Position numbers and translations under genes: made by a program
Shown here: piece after piece, positions 6,618 to 13,542 of the stretch
How positions within the stretch are numbered: position 1 is the first letter of the stretch
Layout of the letters: each line of letters starts with the position of its first letter
Origin: an archaeon
Lineage (GTDB): Archaea > Asgardarchaeota > Hermodarchaeia > Hermodarchaeales > Hermodarchaeaceae
NCBI GenBank assembly: GCA_016550425.1
Contig: JABXGS010000247.1
Coordinates: 1-17,329 of the forward strand
Reading direction: 5' to 3'
Length of the DNA stretch: 17,329 bases
The notes under the pieces: model-generated
Database searches by the model: none
The model's input: the letters and a program-made list of their open reading frames with translations, nothing else
What the model was told of the DNA's origin: nothing

Positions 6618-8634
6618 AGGATTGAAGCCTAAATAGTGACTCGAGAAGGCTTGTCGAACACATCCACTCTTGTCCGACGGTTTTGAAAAGGGCGAGTGGT
6701 AACCCATGTATTTGGGGGAGTGATCGGGATGTAAGAACTGGTAAAGTGGGGATTAAATCATAATAGCTTGTAACTTCAGGGAAGACTGTTAGAAAGGGGA
6801 TGAGACCTCCTTGAGGTAAGTTAATATTGAGTAGAACTGAGGCTGATTCCTCCGAATCTAGAGAGGAGAGATGCCATGCCTGATATGCGGGGAGTAGACG
6901 AATGCCGTCTAAGAATTGCCTTAAGGATTCGATTGAAGAGCTGTGCACTGCAGTGATAAATCCCTCAGGGAGAGGTGGATTTGCGTATGTAAAAAATGGC
7001 GTTATGACGTGGGGGATTAGTTTATTGTAATGGTTTGCTGCAGTGGTCACGGAGGTTTCAGCACGGGTTGCTAACTGACGTTGGCTTATCCGCATATCGT
7101 GTTGTAGAATCAACAAAATGCGTAAAGCTTCACGAGTGAGCTTAATTCTTGGTTCTGTATAATCCAATGATGTATGCAGGCTAGTTTCTGATTTCTCTGA
7201 TCGAAGGTGGCTACTTGCCATGATTTTCCATTCAGTTGGTAGAAATTCTTTCCAGGAATCGAATTCCCATCCCCATTCAAATCGATTAATTCGATACAAC
7301 TCACTAGCAACTCCGCTTTCTTGTTTCCAGAGTTCCATGTATTGACAAAAGTGTATTAGTGCGGATTCAGGCAAGGAAATAATTGCATGGATAATGGTCT
7401 GGGTTTGGTATGAAGGAGCATGTAAGCGGATACAATACGGAAAAGCTTCTAGTTCATCGCGCAGGTCAGATAATTTGGAAAGTTCTTCCTTGGTACTAAG
7501 AAGGGAATGGGTCCTCAGAAGTAGTGGTGTAAGTCCAATCTTATGATAATTCATCTCTCCTGGAACAAGGAGGCCTAATTGTTGTTGAAAGGCTAGGAGA
7601 TTTCTGTTCACGGTTCCGCGGGCTAGTTGGGTGGTTTTTGCGAGTTGCCGTTCACTTGCTAAGGGATTTCTTGCAAGATGAAGTAATATGGTTTGCTGGA
7701 CTTTTGTGAGGCTGGGACTTGGGAGTTTCTCGGAGAGCTCGAGTTGAGTGAGGATAGTGAAAGATCCTGTGGGGACCTGTGACACACGAGTGTCAATCTT
7801 TGAAAGCCGTTTATACAGAGTCGTGAGTCGATTTTTCTCAATAAGTTTCGGAGTCAAACTAGCTATTGTGGAAATCCATTCTTGGTGTTCAGGTGTAGGC
7901 TGGCTTCCATTCCATTTGATGGTTGACCAAAGTTGCTGGTCGGTGGGGTTAAGGAGTTCGGAAACCATTATGTTCGAAAACTCTTGAACATCCATTGCGC
8001 TTCGAAAACTCCTGGGAAGAAACACTCGGACAGCGTCTCGGAGTACAAGATTTTTGCTTACAGCGGGAAGGAAAAGGAAGGGGGGATGGATATTAACTAG
8101 ATTGGCTTCGTTGTAATAGTTGGTTCCCCACCATTCATGTTCATTTACAAAGAAGGAATTCAATTGTGGTGTCTCTTTTTTACTTAACCGGGTTTTAAAG
8201 AGTGTTCGGAGAATGTGTAATCCCTCTTGAAAGTGCTGGGTAAGAGTTCGAAGCTCATATTGCCAATACGCGGTGGGGTCAAATTCATCACGAATGAGGT
8301 TCTTGATTTGCGAAAGGAGTTTATCTGGAAGTGGTTTGTGAACAAGAGTGTCAGGATTTTGGAAGTAATGAAATTCATGGAGAAAAGCAGCTATCTGCAT
8401 GGGAGACGGATTCAAAGCCGTAATTGCTCGAGCGAGTAAACAAGAGATATAACGTGCGCGAGCTCGTTGTTGTCCCATTGCGTCCGGAATTTCCAGGGGG
8501 CGTTTGAGAAGTTTTTCTAAAATGTATGGATCTCCCTGGAAAGTATCTGGTGCAACTGCTGAGACCCATAGCATAGTCTGACTCGGTTGAATGGAATTCT
8601 TAAACCATGACTGAAGAATCGTCTCTGAAGACAT
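6616..8634 (-). CDS. Large transcriptional regulator with two winged-helix units
   Basis: A 672-residue soluble protein (from the ATG at 8634). Two segments read as winged helix-turn-helix: about 308-357 (SERQLAKTTQLARGTVNRNL as the helix pair) and about 498-546 (ISQRQLATRAETSVTTAANH). Each is followed by a region with matching spacing: FPYCIRLHAP...ISLPESALIHF after the first and LPAYQAWHLS...INLPQGGLIPF after the second. The protein therefore appears to contain a duplicated wHTH plus ligand-like alpha/beta module, reminiscent of Lrp/AsnC logic, behind a roughly 300-residue N-terminal region I do not recognise. It probably binds DNA in the cytosol; the regulated genes are unknown. The start could instead be a TTG at 8649, five codons earlier; GAGTGAG just before the ATG favours 8634. 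A perfect 7-bp inverted repeat covers this start, which may be its own operator or an mRNA hairpin. It converges on the topoisomerase operon. Confidence 0.7.
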   Translation of the reverse strand: MSSETILQSWFKNSIQPSQTMLWVSAVAPDTFQGDPYILEKLLKRPLEIPDAMGQQRARARYISCLLARAITALNPSPMQIAAFLHEFHYFQNPDTLVHKPLPDKLLSQIKNLIRDEFDPTAYWQYELRTLTQHFQEGLHILRTLFKTRLSKKETPQLNSFFVNEHEWWGTNYYNEANLVNIHPPFLFLPAVSKNLVLRDAVRVFLPRSFRSAMDVQEFSNIMVSELLNPTDQQLWSTIKWNGSQPTPEHQEWISTIASLTPKLIEKNRLTTLYKRLSKIDTRVSQVPTGSFTILTQLELSEKLPSPSLTKVQQTILLHLARNPLASERQLAKTTQLARGTVNRNLLAFQQQLGLLVPGEMNYHKIGLTPLLLRTHSLLSTKEELSKLSDLRDELEAFPYCIRLHAPSYQTQTIIHAIISLPESALIHFCQYMELWKQESGVASELYRINRFEWGWEFDSWKEFLPTEWKIMASSHLRSEKSETSLHTSLDYTEPRIKLTREALRILLILQHDMRISQRQLATRAETSVTTAANHYNKLIPHVITPFFTYANPPLPEGFITAVHSSSIESLRQFLDGIRLLPAYQAWHLSSLDSEESASVLLNINLPQGGLIPFLTVFPEVTSYYDLIPTLPVLTSRSLPQIHGLPLALFKTVGQEWMCSTSLLESLFRLQS

Positions 8635-8651
8635 TGAGGGCTCACTCAATG
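8632..8651. repeat. Inverted repeat over the regulator start codon
   Basis: CATTGAG (8632-8638) and CTCAATG (8645-8651) are perfect reverse complements separated by six bases. On the transcript of the regulator the 3' arm contains the ATG, and the 5' arm and loop contain the GAGTGAG ribosome-site candidate. A 20-bp dyad is a suitable operator for a dimeric winged-helix protein, suggesting autoregulation. As RNA it could fold over the start. Confidence 0.45.
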
Positions 8652-8749
8652 TTTATCATGGCATCACACAGGGTAAAAAGGAAAGGGGTGGGGCGATACT
8701 CTTCTCTTTTATTAGCGGAGGAAGGATTGTCGCCCAATGATGTTATTGA

Positions 8750-9490
8750 TTAATCGATATCCACTTCAATTCTGCGAAGGAGGTAAAGTATCTTAGTTTC
8801 TACTGCATTGATGTTGGGCACGTTATCTAGCATAATTGCTGTCTTCCGTCCTGGAACGGATATGGTCAATCGACCTGAACGCAGAAGGAGAAATTCGAAG
8901 AGGTCGGGAATTTCCTTGTGGACCATAACGTTTGTTGTGCCATACCGTTCTACATCCCCCATTATACCTTTCTTGTAGATGATTTCGTTGGGGGTGATTT
9001 TGAAGTAGAATATACGCGTTTTTATCCACGAGAGGAAGATTACAAAGAGGAAGACACAGAAGAAGGCGAGAAGGGCTTCTGTACTTATGAATAATCGAAG
9101 GGTTGAAGGATTAATTACAAAGAGATAACCGTAAAAATTGAAGACGAGGACAATGACTAATACTATGATGACAAGGATAAGGGCTAGTGCTACGACGATG
9201 GATTTTCCGAATTCAAAGGTGACAATGAGTAAGTTGAAGAAAAAGAGAATAAACCATATGAATGAAATGGTGTACAGCCAACTATCACGCAATGTTGGAT
9301 CAAGTATAAAGAAGGGTATAAGGTAGTTTACTAATCCAAGAATCAATGAAAAGATTAGCATTGGATAGAAGAGGACGGTTTTGGGGTATTCGCGAACTAT
9401 GACTTCTTGAACCTCAATCGACGGCTTTTCTACGAGTTCTTCGGGTGCGCTAACTGCTGATTCGTCACTTTCCCAGGTTTCATCTGGCAT
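8750..9490 (-). CDS. Four-helix membrane protein with C-terminal bacterial-PH-type (DUF304-like) domain
   Basis: A 246-residue protein. An acidic N-terminal tail of about 35 residues is followed by four hydrophobic helices (roughly 40-62, 71-92, 96-126 and 135-158). The last 85 residues read as a bPH2/DUF304 beta domain: FYFKITPNEIIYKKGIMG, then TTNVMVHKEIPDLFEFLL, then a short RLTISVPGRK strand and a C-terminal helix. This is the usual layout of YdbT/YdbS-like proteins, where the PH-like domain sits on the cytosolic face; their function is poorly known. The ATG at 9490 is preferred over a TTG at 9505 because GGTGA lies about nine bases before it. It is followed by the regulator gene 115 bases away on the same strand; the gap contains a TATA-like TAATAAAAG (8706-8714, this strand), so the regulator may have its own promoter. 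Confidence 0.68.
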   Translation of the reverse strand: MPDETWESDESAVSAPEELVEKPSIEVQEVIVREYPKTVLFYPMLIFSLILGLVNYLIPFFILDPTLRDSWLYTISFIWFILFFFNLLIVTFEFGKSIVVALALILVIIVLVIVLVFNFYGYLFVINPSTLRLFISTEALLAFFCVFLFVIFLSWIKTRIFYFKITPNEIIYKKGIMGDVERYGTTNVMVHKEIPDLFEFLLLRSGRLTISVPGRKTAIMLDNVPNINAVETKILYLLRRIEVDID

Positions 9491-9564
9491 GGTAAATTTC
9501 ACCAATATTGGTCAGCGAATGGTAGGTGCATCTAGGCGCTAATCCTCTAAATCCTACTTAATCT

Positions 9565-10155
9565 TTACTCCATGCTTGAATCCTTTCTCCGGTATCTAAG
9601 TAAAAGAGGATCAACCACAGTGTGTGCTAAAATAATGGCTACTGTTACCCAAATTCCTGCCTGCACAGCATCAACACTGGCTGTTAATATCGCAACGAAG
9701 GTTGGTACTGCGAAAACGAGAACTTCAATGCAAAAGGTGGGGAAGAATCCTCCAATCATCACGGCGGAGAGAATACAAACTAGAATCCACGAAAACCGGT
9801 GAATTCTGTGACGGAAAATACTAGGTATCCCTGTGCTTAGTCCAAGAGCAATATTACCAATCAAAGGAATCACGAACGGTTCCCATAAGGCGCCACTAAT
9901 CCCCACAAACATGCCACAAAGGAGTCCGCCTATAGGACCTAAAACTATACCTGCAAGTAACGGCAGTAAAAATCCCGGTGTAAGCGTAACATAGGGTGAG
10001 AAGGTAGGAATTGCGATCTGGCGAAGGACAATACCACTCGCTGCAAATATCGCTACTAAGGCTATCCAAAGCGAAAGGGGTAGGATTCCTTGAGAAGAAG
10101 ATTGAAATGTCGGATTCTGAGATGGCAATACTCTCTCTCCGAACCATAGATTCAC
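9565..10155 (-). CDS. ECF-transporter S-component-like membrane protein
   Basis: A 196-residue protein with five or six membrane helices. The segment TLTPGFLLPLLAGIVLGPIG (about residues 57-76), followed by GGLLCGMFVGISGALW and a later LIGNIALGLSTGIPS, is the typical pattern of energy-coupling-factor substrate-binding (S) components, which capture vitamins or similar small molecules and work with a shared ATPase/transmembrane module. No EcfA or EcfT gene is in the window, so it would rely on one encoded elsewhere. The substrate cannot be deduced. The GTG start overlaps the TGA of the upstream gene (GTGA), so translation is probably coupled and the upstream unknown protein may act with it. A plain membrane protein of another family remains possible. 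Confidence 0.6.
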   Translation of the reverse strand: MNLWFGERVLPSQNPTFQSSSQGILPLSLWIALVAIFAASGIVLRQIAIPTFSPYVTLTPGFLLPLLAGIVLGPIGGLLCGMFVGISGALWEPFVIPLIGNIALGLSTGIPSIFRHRIHRFSWILVCILSAVMIGGFFPTFCIEVLVFAVPTFVAILTASVDAVQAGIWVTVAIILAHTVVDPLLLRYRRKDSSME

Positions 10156-10868
10156 GTTTCTTTCAAAGTAATCTCATTTTCAGACTCGAAGAGCTCTTTT
10201 GCGGTGACTATTACTTTGTCAAACTCTTCAACCAAGAACTTTTCTTTCTCTTCATCACAGATTTGGATTTCAAGACTCTCCTCACCAAGATAGAGAAAGG
10301 CACTATAATAGCCCCAAGCCGAGACAAGGACAAAACTTAGCGAAGGCTCTTGTAGCTGAAGACCTCCCTCTCGGTAGGTCACAAAAAATTCGTTACCCTC
10401 CAAACCTCGCCCGCCATGTTCTCTGAGGGCGGCATCCAGTGCAGTTAAAAATCGAGTAACGGATTGGAGCGAATAAAGTAGTCCATAATTCATCGACCAG
10501 CTGTACACCTCTGCCGTTGTGGTTTCGGTTTCGATGGTTTCTCCTTCAAATTTGAACTTAACTCGGCGCTTCGCAGGTCCCAACGTAGCCCCAGTTTTTG
10601 TTTTAAGTTGGGTCGTCACAGCATCAAGTATGTTAATTTGAGATGCGATCACTGGGAGATCAATATACCCCCAGAGAGCTTTTCCAGATGACACATATAG
10701 GTTCAGTGTTAGGGGTTCGATATTTTGTCCAGCACTAATTCGCATCTCCACCATTTCGCCGATAGGGTGCATGACAACTTCCCATTTGTCAGTAAGGGCT
10801 TGATGGATGTTAGCCAGTAGCTTTCCAGTTTTCCAAACAAAGAGGGGACATTGGTATTTGTTTGCCAT
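10152..10868 (-). CDS. Protein of unknown function, coupled to the ECF-S-like gene
   Basis: I do not recognise this 238-residue protein. It has no signal peptide, membrane helix or obvious catalytic motif. It looks alpha/beta with long beta strands (for example PLTLNLYVSSGKALWGYIDL near 52-71 and SFVLVSAWGYYSAFLYLG near 184-201), a Lys/Arg-rich KRRVKFKFEG segment followed by a Thr/Glu-rich one, and a strongly acidic C-terminal helix. The two WGY segments, each flanked by strands, may point to an internal repeat of a beta-rich fold. The ATG at 10868 follows GAGGCGAG, a weak ribosome site, and a TATA-like ACTATATGA (this strand, about 10909-10917) lies upstream. It ends in a GTGA overlap with the ECF-S-like gene, so the two probably belong to one process. 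Confidence 0.75.
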   Translation of the reverse strand: MANKYQCPLFVWKTGKLLANIHQALTDKWEVVMHPIGEMVEMRISAGQNIEPLTLNLYVSSGKALWGYIDLPVIASQINILDAVTTQLKTKTGATLGPAKRRVKFKFEGETIETETTTAEVYSWSMNYGLLYSLQSVTRFLTALDAALREHGGRGLEGNEFFVTYREGGLQLQEPSLSFVLVSAWGYYSAFLYLGEESLEIQICDEEKEKFLVEEFDKVIVTAKELFESENEITLKET

Positions 10869-10910
10869 TTGTACTCGCCTCGAAGTGATGTTGCTTTAAC
10901 AATCGTTCAT

Positions 10911-10944
10911 ATAGTTTTCGAAATCGCATGGCTACTCGAACTAT
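10911..10944. repeat. Imperfect inverted repeat overlapping a TATA-like box
   Basis: ATAGTTTTCGA (10911-10921) and TCGAACTAT (10936-10944) pair except for two extra T residues. The left arm overlaps the TATA-like sequence proposed for the unknown gene on the minus strand. It could be an operator, or a hairpin ending the phosphohexuloisomerase transcript. Symmetry is seen; function is a guess. Confidence 0.3.
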
Positions 10945-10960
10945 AGCGATCATGAGGATG

Positions 10961-11581
10961 CTATGTACTTTGGGAGTGAGCCGCGATTAAATCATCGTGA
11001 CTCTTGTTAAATCGCTTCACAAGTTCTGCAATAACTCCGTCAAGAAAGACTGCGGACGCAATTTCAAACTGGGTGCCCTCTGGAGTAAGGCTAGCATCTT
11101 CCCCTTTTTCCTTGCGGGCTAGATCGACCTTTGTTCGCCCTTGAAGCTTAACGACTAGATCACTCATCCGTCCAATCCAGCTTTCGGGGTAACTTGTAAT
11201 TGAGATAATATGGGGGTTCTGATCAAGATAGCTTTCGATAATCGCCTTAACGATACCTGTACGACCACTACCTGAAATTACCAGTACAAGATCCCCTTTA
11301 TCGAGATGTGGTACCGAGCGGCTATTTGTGACGAAATAGACCGGGACATTCAAATGCTCTAATCGCGTTTGAAACATTTGACCAACCATAGCGGAACGAC
11401 CACTTCCAACAACAAAAATACATCCGCCTCTACGCGCAGTGTTCTCAATGGCATCTACAAAATCTACGACCATTTTCTGATTCTTTCTAAGAAAATCGAT
11501 GTTTGTCTGAATGTTATCGGTGATTAGCTGCATAGCTCGAAGAAATGTTCCGTCTTTTTTGGTTCCCGCATTAGCTGGCAA
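10961..11581 (-). CDS. 6-phospho-3-hexuloisomerase-like SIS-domain protein
   Basis: A 206-residue SIS-fold sugar isomerase, the usual length for 6-phospho-3-hexuloisomerase (PHI, HxlB). An N-terminal helix pair leads into VVGSGRSAMVGQMF (57-70) and VISGSGRTGIV (101-111), the two phosphate-binding loops, then ITSYPESWIGRMSDLVV (128-144), KLQGRTK, and the PEGTQFEIASAVFLDGVIAEL block (167-187), which matches archaeal PHI closely. PHI interconverts 3-hexulose 6-phosphate and fructose 6-phosphate; with hexulose-phosphate synthase it feeds pentose synthesis in archaea lacking the oxidative pentose pathway. No synthase gene is adjacent. PHI usually has SGSGET in the second loop; here it is SGSGRT, so a shifted substrate is possible. 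A TTG start is supported by GGTGA (complement of 11592-11596) about nine bases upstream; the next Met is residue 17. Confidence 0.82.
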   Translation of the reverse strand: MPANAGTKKDGTFLRAMQLITDNIQTNIDFLRKNQKMVVDFVDAIENTARRGGCIFVVGSGRSAMVGQMFQTRLEHLNVPVYFVTNSRSVPHLDKGDLVLVISGSGRTGIVKAIIESYLDQNPHIISITSYPESWIGRMSDLVVKLQGRTKVDLARKEKGEDASLTPEGTQFEIASAVFLDGVIAELVKRFNKSHDDLIAAHSQST

Positions 11582-11615
11582 AGGGATTTGTCACCGTTTG
11601 CTCAGAAAGTTGTAC

Positions 11616-11627
11616 TTGTATAAAAGC
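11616..11627. promoter_or_regulatory. TATA-like box between divergent genes
   Basis: TTGTATAAAAGC lies between the isomerase gene (-) and the RecA-like gene (+). For the minus gene the distance predicts a leader of about 15 bases carrying the GGTGA site, a good fit. For the plus gene the leader would be about 55 bases. A T8 run (11635-11642) follows on the plus strand. Confidence 0.45.
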
Positions 11628-11702
11628 GCTTGTCTTTTTTTTGGGAGCAAAGGAAGATTTTCAAAGAATCAAGGAATAAACTGGTAAAGGAAGACGGATT
11701 TG

Positions 11703-12326
11703 ATGTCTCACTATTCCGGAATTGCTGAGCGGAAGGAAACGAGTCAAAAAGACTTAACCTGTCTAGCCGCACATGTTAGCGCTCAAATGGGTTCAGGTGA
11801 TTTCATCACAGTTATCCATGCGGGGAACAGTGACTATATTCGCTTACTACATCTTTTGATAGTTGATCTTCTGTCAAGAAGACGCCGTGTGTATGTATTT
11901 GACTATCAACGTCGTATCAAAATAGTATACCTACAACAACTCCTCACTCAGCGAACCGGTAATGTGTCAGGAGTGTTACGTAGCCTTGTTCTTCGCACCA
12001 TTCTTGATGAAAACCACGCTCTTGATGAAATTTTACGGTTACAACAACACACGCCCTCTAAGCGGAGACCACCAGGTTTCTTCCTCGTTGATCCTTCAGG
12101 ACTTTTTGGGCGCCTTCAGGGGGGAGTAAAGCAGTCCGCTGAGGGACTACAATTTCAATATGAGGCAGCTGAAACCTTTGCGCAGAAAGGCTATGCAGTA
12201 CTAATATCAGATCATGGTGGTAGACAGTTCCATCGAATTGAATCCGTAGTCCCAACGCAACTTGCTTTTCATTCAAATCTAATTCTGCATTTTCTTCCTC
12301 GGAAAATTCTTCTTTCACACACTTAG
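11703..12326 (+). CDS. RecA-fold (RadB/KaiC-like) protein lacking a Walker A motif
   Basis: A 207-residue protein (from the ATG at 11703; a TTG lies one codon earlier). Its layout follows a RecA-type core: GSGDFITVIHAGNSDYIRLL where RadB/KaiC have the P-loop strand and helix; RRRRVYVFDY as the next strand; PPGFFLVDPSGLF as a Walker B-like strand ending in Asp; GYAVLISDHGGR as the following strand; and SNLILHFLPR as the late core strand. The expected GxxxxGKT is absent, with HAGNSDY in its place, so ATP binding in the normal way is unlikely. Relatives without Walker A often act as structural or regulatory partners of active RecA-like ATPases. The fold assignment is inference from strand order; function is unknown. 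The gene is monocistronic; the end overlaps a zinc-ribbon fragment on the other strand by 12 bases. Confidence 0.6.
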   Translation: MSHYSGIAERKETSQKDLTCLAAHVSAQMGSGDFITVIHAGNSDYIRLLHLLIVDLLSRRRRVYVFDYQRRIKIVYLQQLLTQRTGNVSGVLRSLVLRTILDENHALDEILRLQQHTPSKRRPPGFFLVDPSGLFGRLQGGVKQSAEGLQFQYEAAETFAQKGYAVLISDHGGRQFHRIESVVPTQLAFHSNLILHFLPRKILLSHT

Positions 12327-12422
12327 CATTGTTTCTTGAACTGCTATTGCTTGACCACATTGTGTACAAAACGTTAACCTCTCTTTCATTATTTTGCAAA
12401 CAATACACGCCTGGGTGATTTT
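12318..12422 (-). pseudogene. Zinc-ribbon coding fragment without a start codon
   Basis: Between two in-frame stops (TGA at 12423-12425 and TGA at 12315-12317) the minus strand encodes 35 residues with CIVCK, nine residues from the second to the third Cys, then FCTQCGQAI. This is the CxxC...FCxxCGxxI pattern of short zinc ribbons. No ATG, GTG or TTG precedes the first Cys pair in frame; the first ATG falls after it. It lies 45 bases downstream of the membrane-protein gene on the same strand but in another frame, with two stops between. It may be a decayed gene, a fragment of a C-terminal zinc ribbon, a gene with a non-standard start, or an assembly error. Coincidence cannot be excluded for so short a stretch. 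Confidence 0.35.
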
Positions 12423-12466
12423 TCAGAAGCTAACTTCTCAAAAGGCAAATATCAAGATGAATCAAG

Positions 12467-13369
12467 CTAGAGTGAACTATGCAGTTGCATAAATCGTTCA
12501 TGCTGTTTAGCTCTATACGCTCCTCGAGCCCCCGAAAAGAATGCGATGGAAAAAAGAGGTAGTAATGGTGCTACCATCGCTATGGGCAATTGATTGAGAA
12601 GACTAAGGAGAATGGGACTGAATATTCCAAGCGATAGGCCGTACACTCCGAGAAGGGTTTCGATATTCCAATAAAACGTCTGACCAAGCAGTCCTGCAAA
12701 TAAGATCAGTAAATATCCGAGGATAAGTGTACTTAGAATTCGTCCCCAATGTTGCACTCTGAACCTAATACTAAGACTAAAGGACTGGCTCAGGGAGAAT
12801 TGTCCAAGTACTAACAATATTGGTAAGAAGAAGAATAAGACTTGAAGCAAAGGCACCGCAAAAGGAATCACACTTGCTATACTAAGCAGACTTGCTGTAA
12901 TAACCGCGGCAGCAAGGGTAGACCCAATCGGAATTCCAACCGTCTCCTCATTGGAAACTAAAACATGTAAGGATGGGATGGCCTTCATAACGTGGTACAC
13001 TGCGGCTGTCCCAAGAATGAAAGATCCAAAAAAAACTACAAATTTCTGCAGTAGTCCCCACATCAAGCTCGCTATGATGAGGTCGTAGAGTAAGAGGAAA
13101 TCAGGAACTGGGGCGAAAAGTTCTATTGTAATTAAAATCTCGATAGTCCCGATAATTTCATTAACGGGGATAAGAATCATCGACATGATCACTCCGCCGA
13201 TGAAAAATAGAAATACTAGCCAACGAAATTCATGCTTAAGTAGATAGATGCTTCGTTGGAACGCACTGCCAAACGTGGCACTTGCTAACCAATCCGCACA
13301 TGAATAGGTTGACTTGAAGCTTGAGGGATTATCTTCGATGGGTGTTGGTGACAGATTGGGTTCTGACAT
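12467..13369 (-). CDS. Polytopic membrane protein of unknown function
   Basis: A 300-residue integral membrane protein. A Ser/Pro-rich cytosolic tail of about 45 residues is followed by about six hydrophobic regions (roughly 47-70, 78-95, 100-125, 150-195, 208-232 and 240-280) and a short basic C-terminus. The segment with SFSLSIRFRVQHWGRILSTL, an amphipathic basic stretch before a membrane helix, recalls the glycerophosphodiester phosphodiesterase membrane-domain/DUF975-like group of bacterial and archaeal proteins; this is a weak resemblance. No catalytic motif is seen. The ATG at 13369 has GGGGTG five bases upstream. A TATA-like stretch around 13414-13423 (this strand) gives a leader of about 24 bases. 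Divergent from the HD-domain gene; the zinc-ribbon fragment lies just downstream. Confidence 0.7.
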   Translation of the reverse strand: MSEPNLSPTPIEDNPSSFKSTYSCADWLASATFGSAFQRSIYLLKHEFRWLVFLFFIGGVIMSMILIPVNEIIGTIEILITIELFAPVPDFLLLYDLIIASLMWGLLQKFVVFFGSFILGTAAVYHVMKAIPSLHVLVSNEETVGIPIGSTLAAAVITASLLSIASVIPFAVPLLQVLFFFLPILLVLGQFSLSQSFSLSIRFRVQHWGRILSTLILGYLLILFAGLLGQTFYWNIETLLGVYGLSLGIFSPILLSLLNQLPIAMVAPLLPLFSIAFFSGARGAYRAKQHERFMQLHSSL

Positions 13370-13542
13370 ACATACACCCCGAGGTTGAGCTAGTCTGTAT
13401 CTTCGGTTAGAAGTATCTTAAACTTAATGGTATAAACGCTTGATTTGGCGCTACTAGAAATGGAAGAAGGTATATTAGTTATCTCTAGCCTAACCCAGTA
13501 ACGTCTTGAATCCGATTCACTAAAACAAGGGGCATAGTGAAA
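13370..13542. promoter_or_regulatory. Divergent promoter region
   Basis: Between the membrane-protein gene (-) and the HD gene (+) are a perfect TATAAA (13431-13436) and TATATTAG (13471-13478) on the plus strand, and a TTTAAGATA-like box on the minus strand (about 13414-13423). The second plus-strand box predicts a leader of about 45 bases for the HD gene. AAGGGG (13527-13532) is its probable ribosome site, ten bases before the ATG. Confidence 0.4.

Noticed and set aside
12058..12408. A 116-codon minus-strand frame starting with GTG
   Set aside because: Most of it lies antisense to the RecA-like gene, its composition is Glu/Asn/Gln-rich without any family pattern, and it reads the zinc-ribbon stretch in the wrong frame.
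12327..13369. Reading the zinc ribbon as a C-terminal extension of the membrane protein by one frameshift
   Set aside because: Besides the TAG ending the gene, two in-frame stops (12438-12440 and 12423-12425) lie before the ribbon, so a single error near the stop would not join them. Kept only as a possible remnant.
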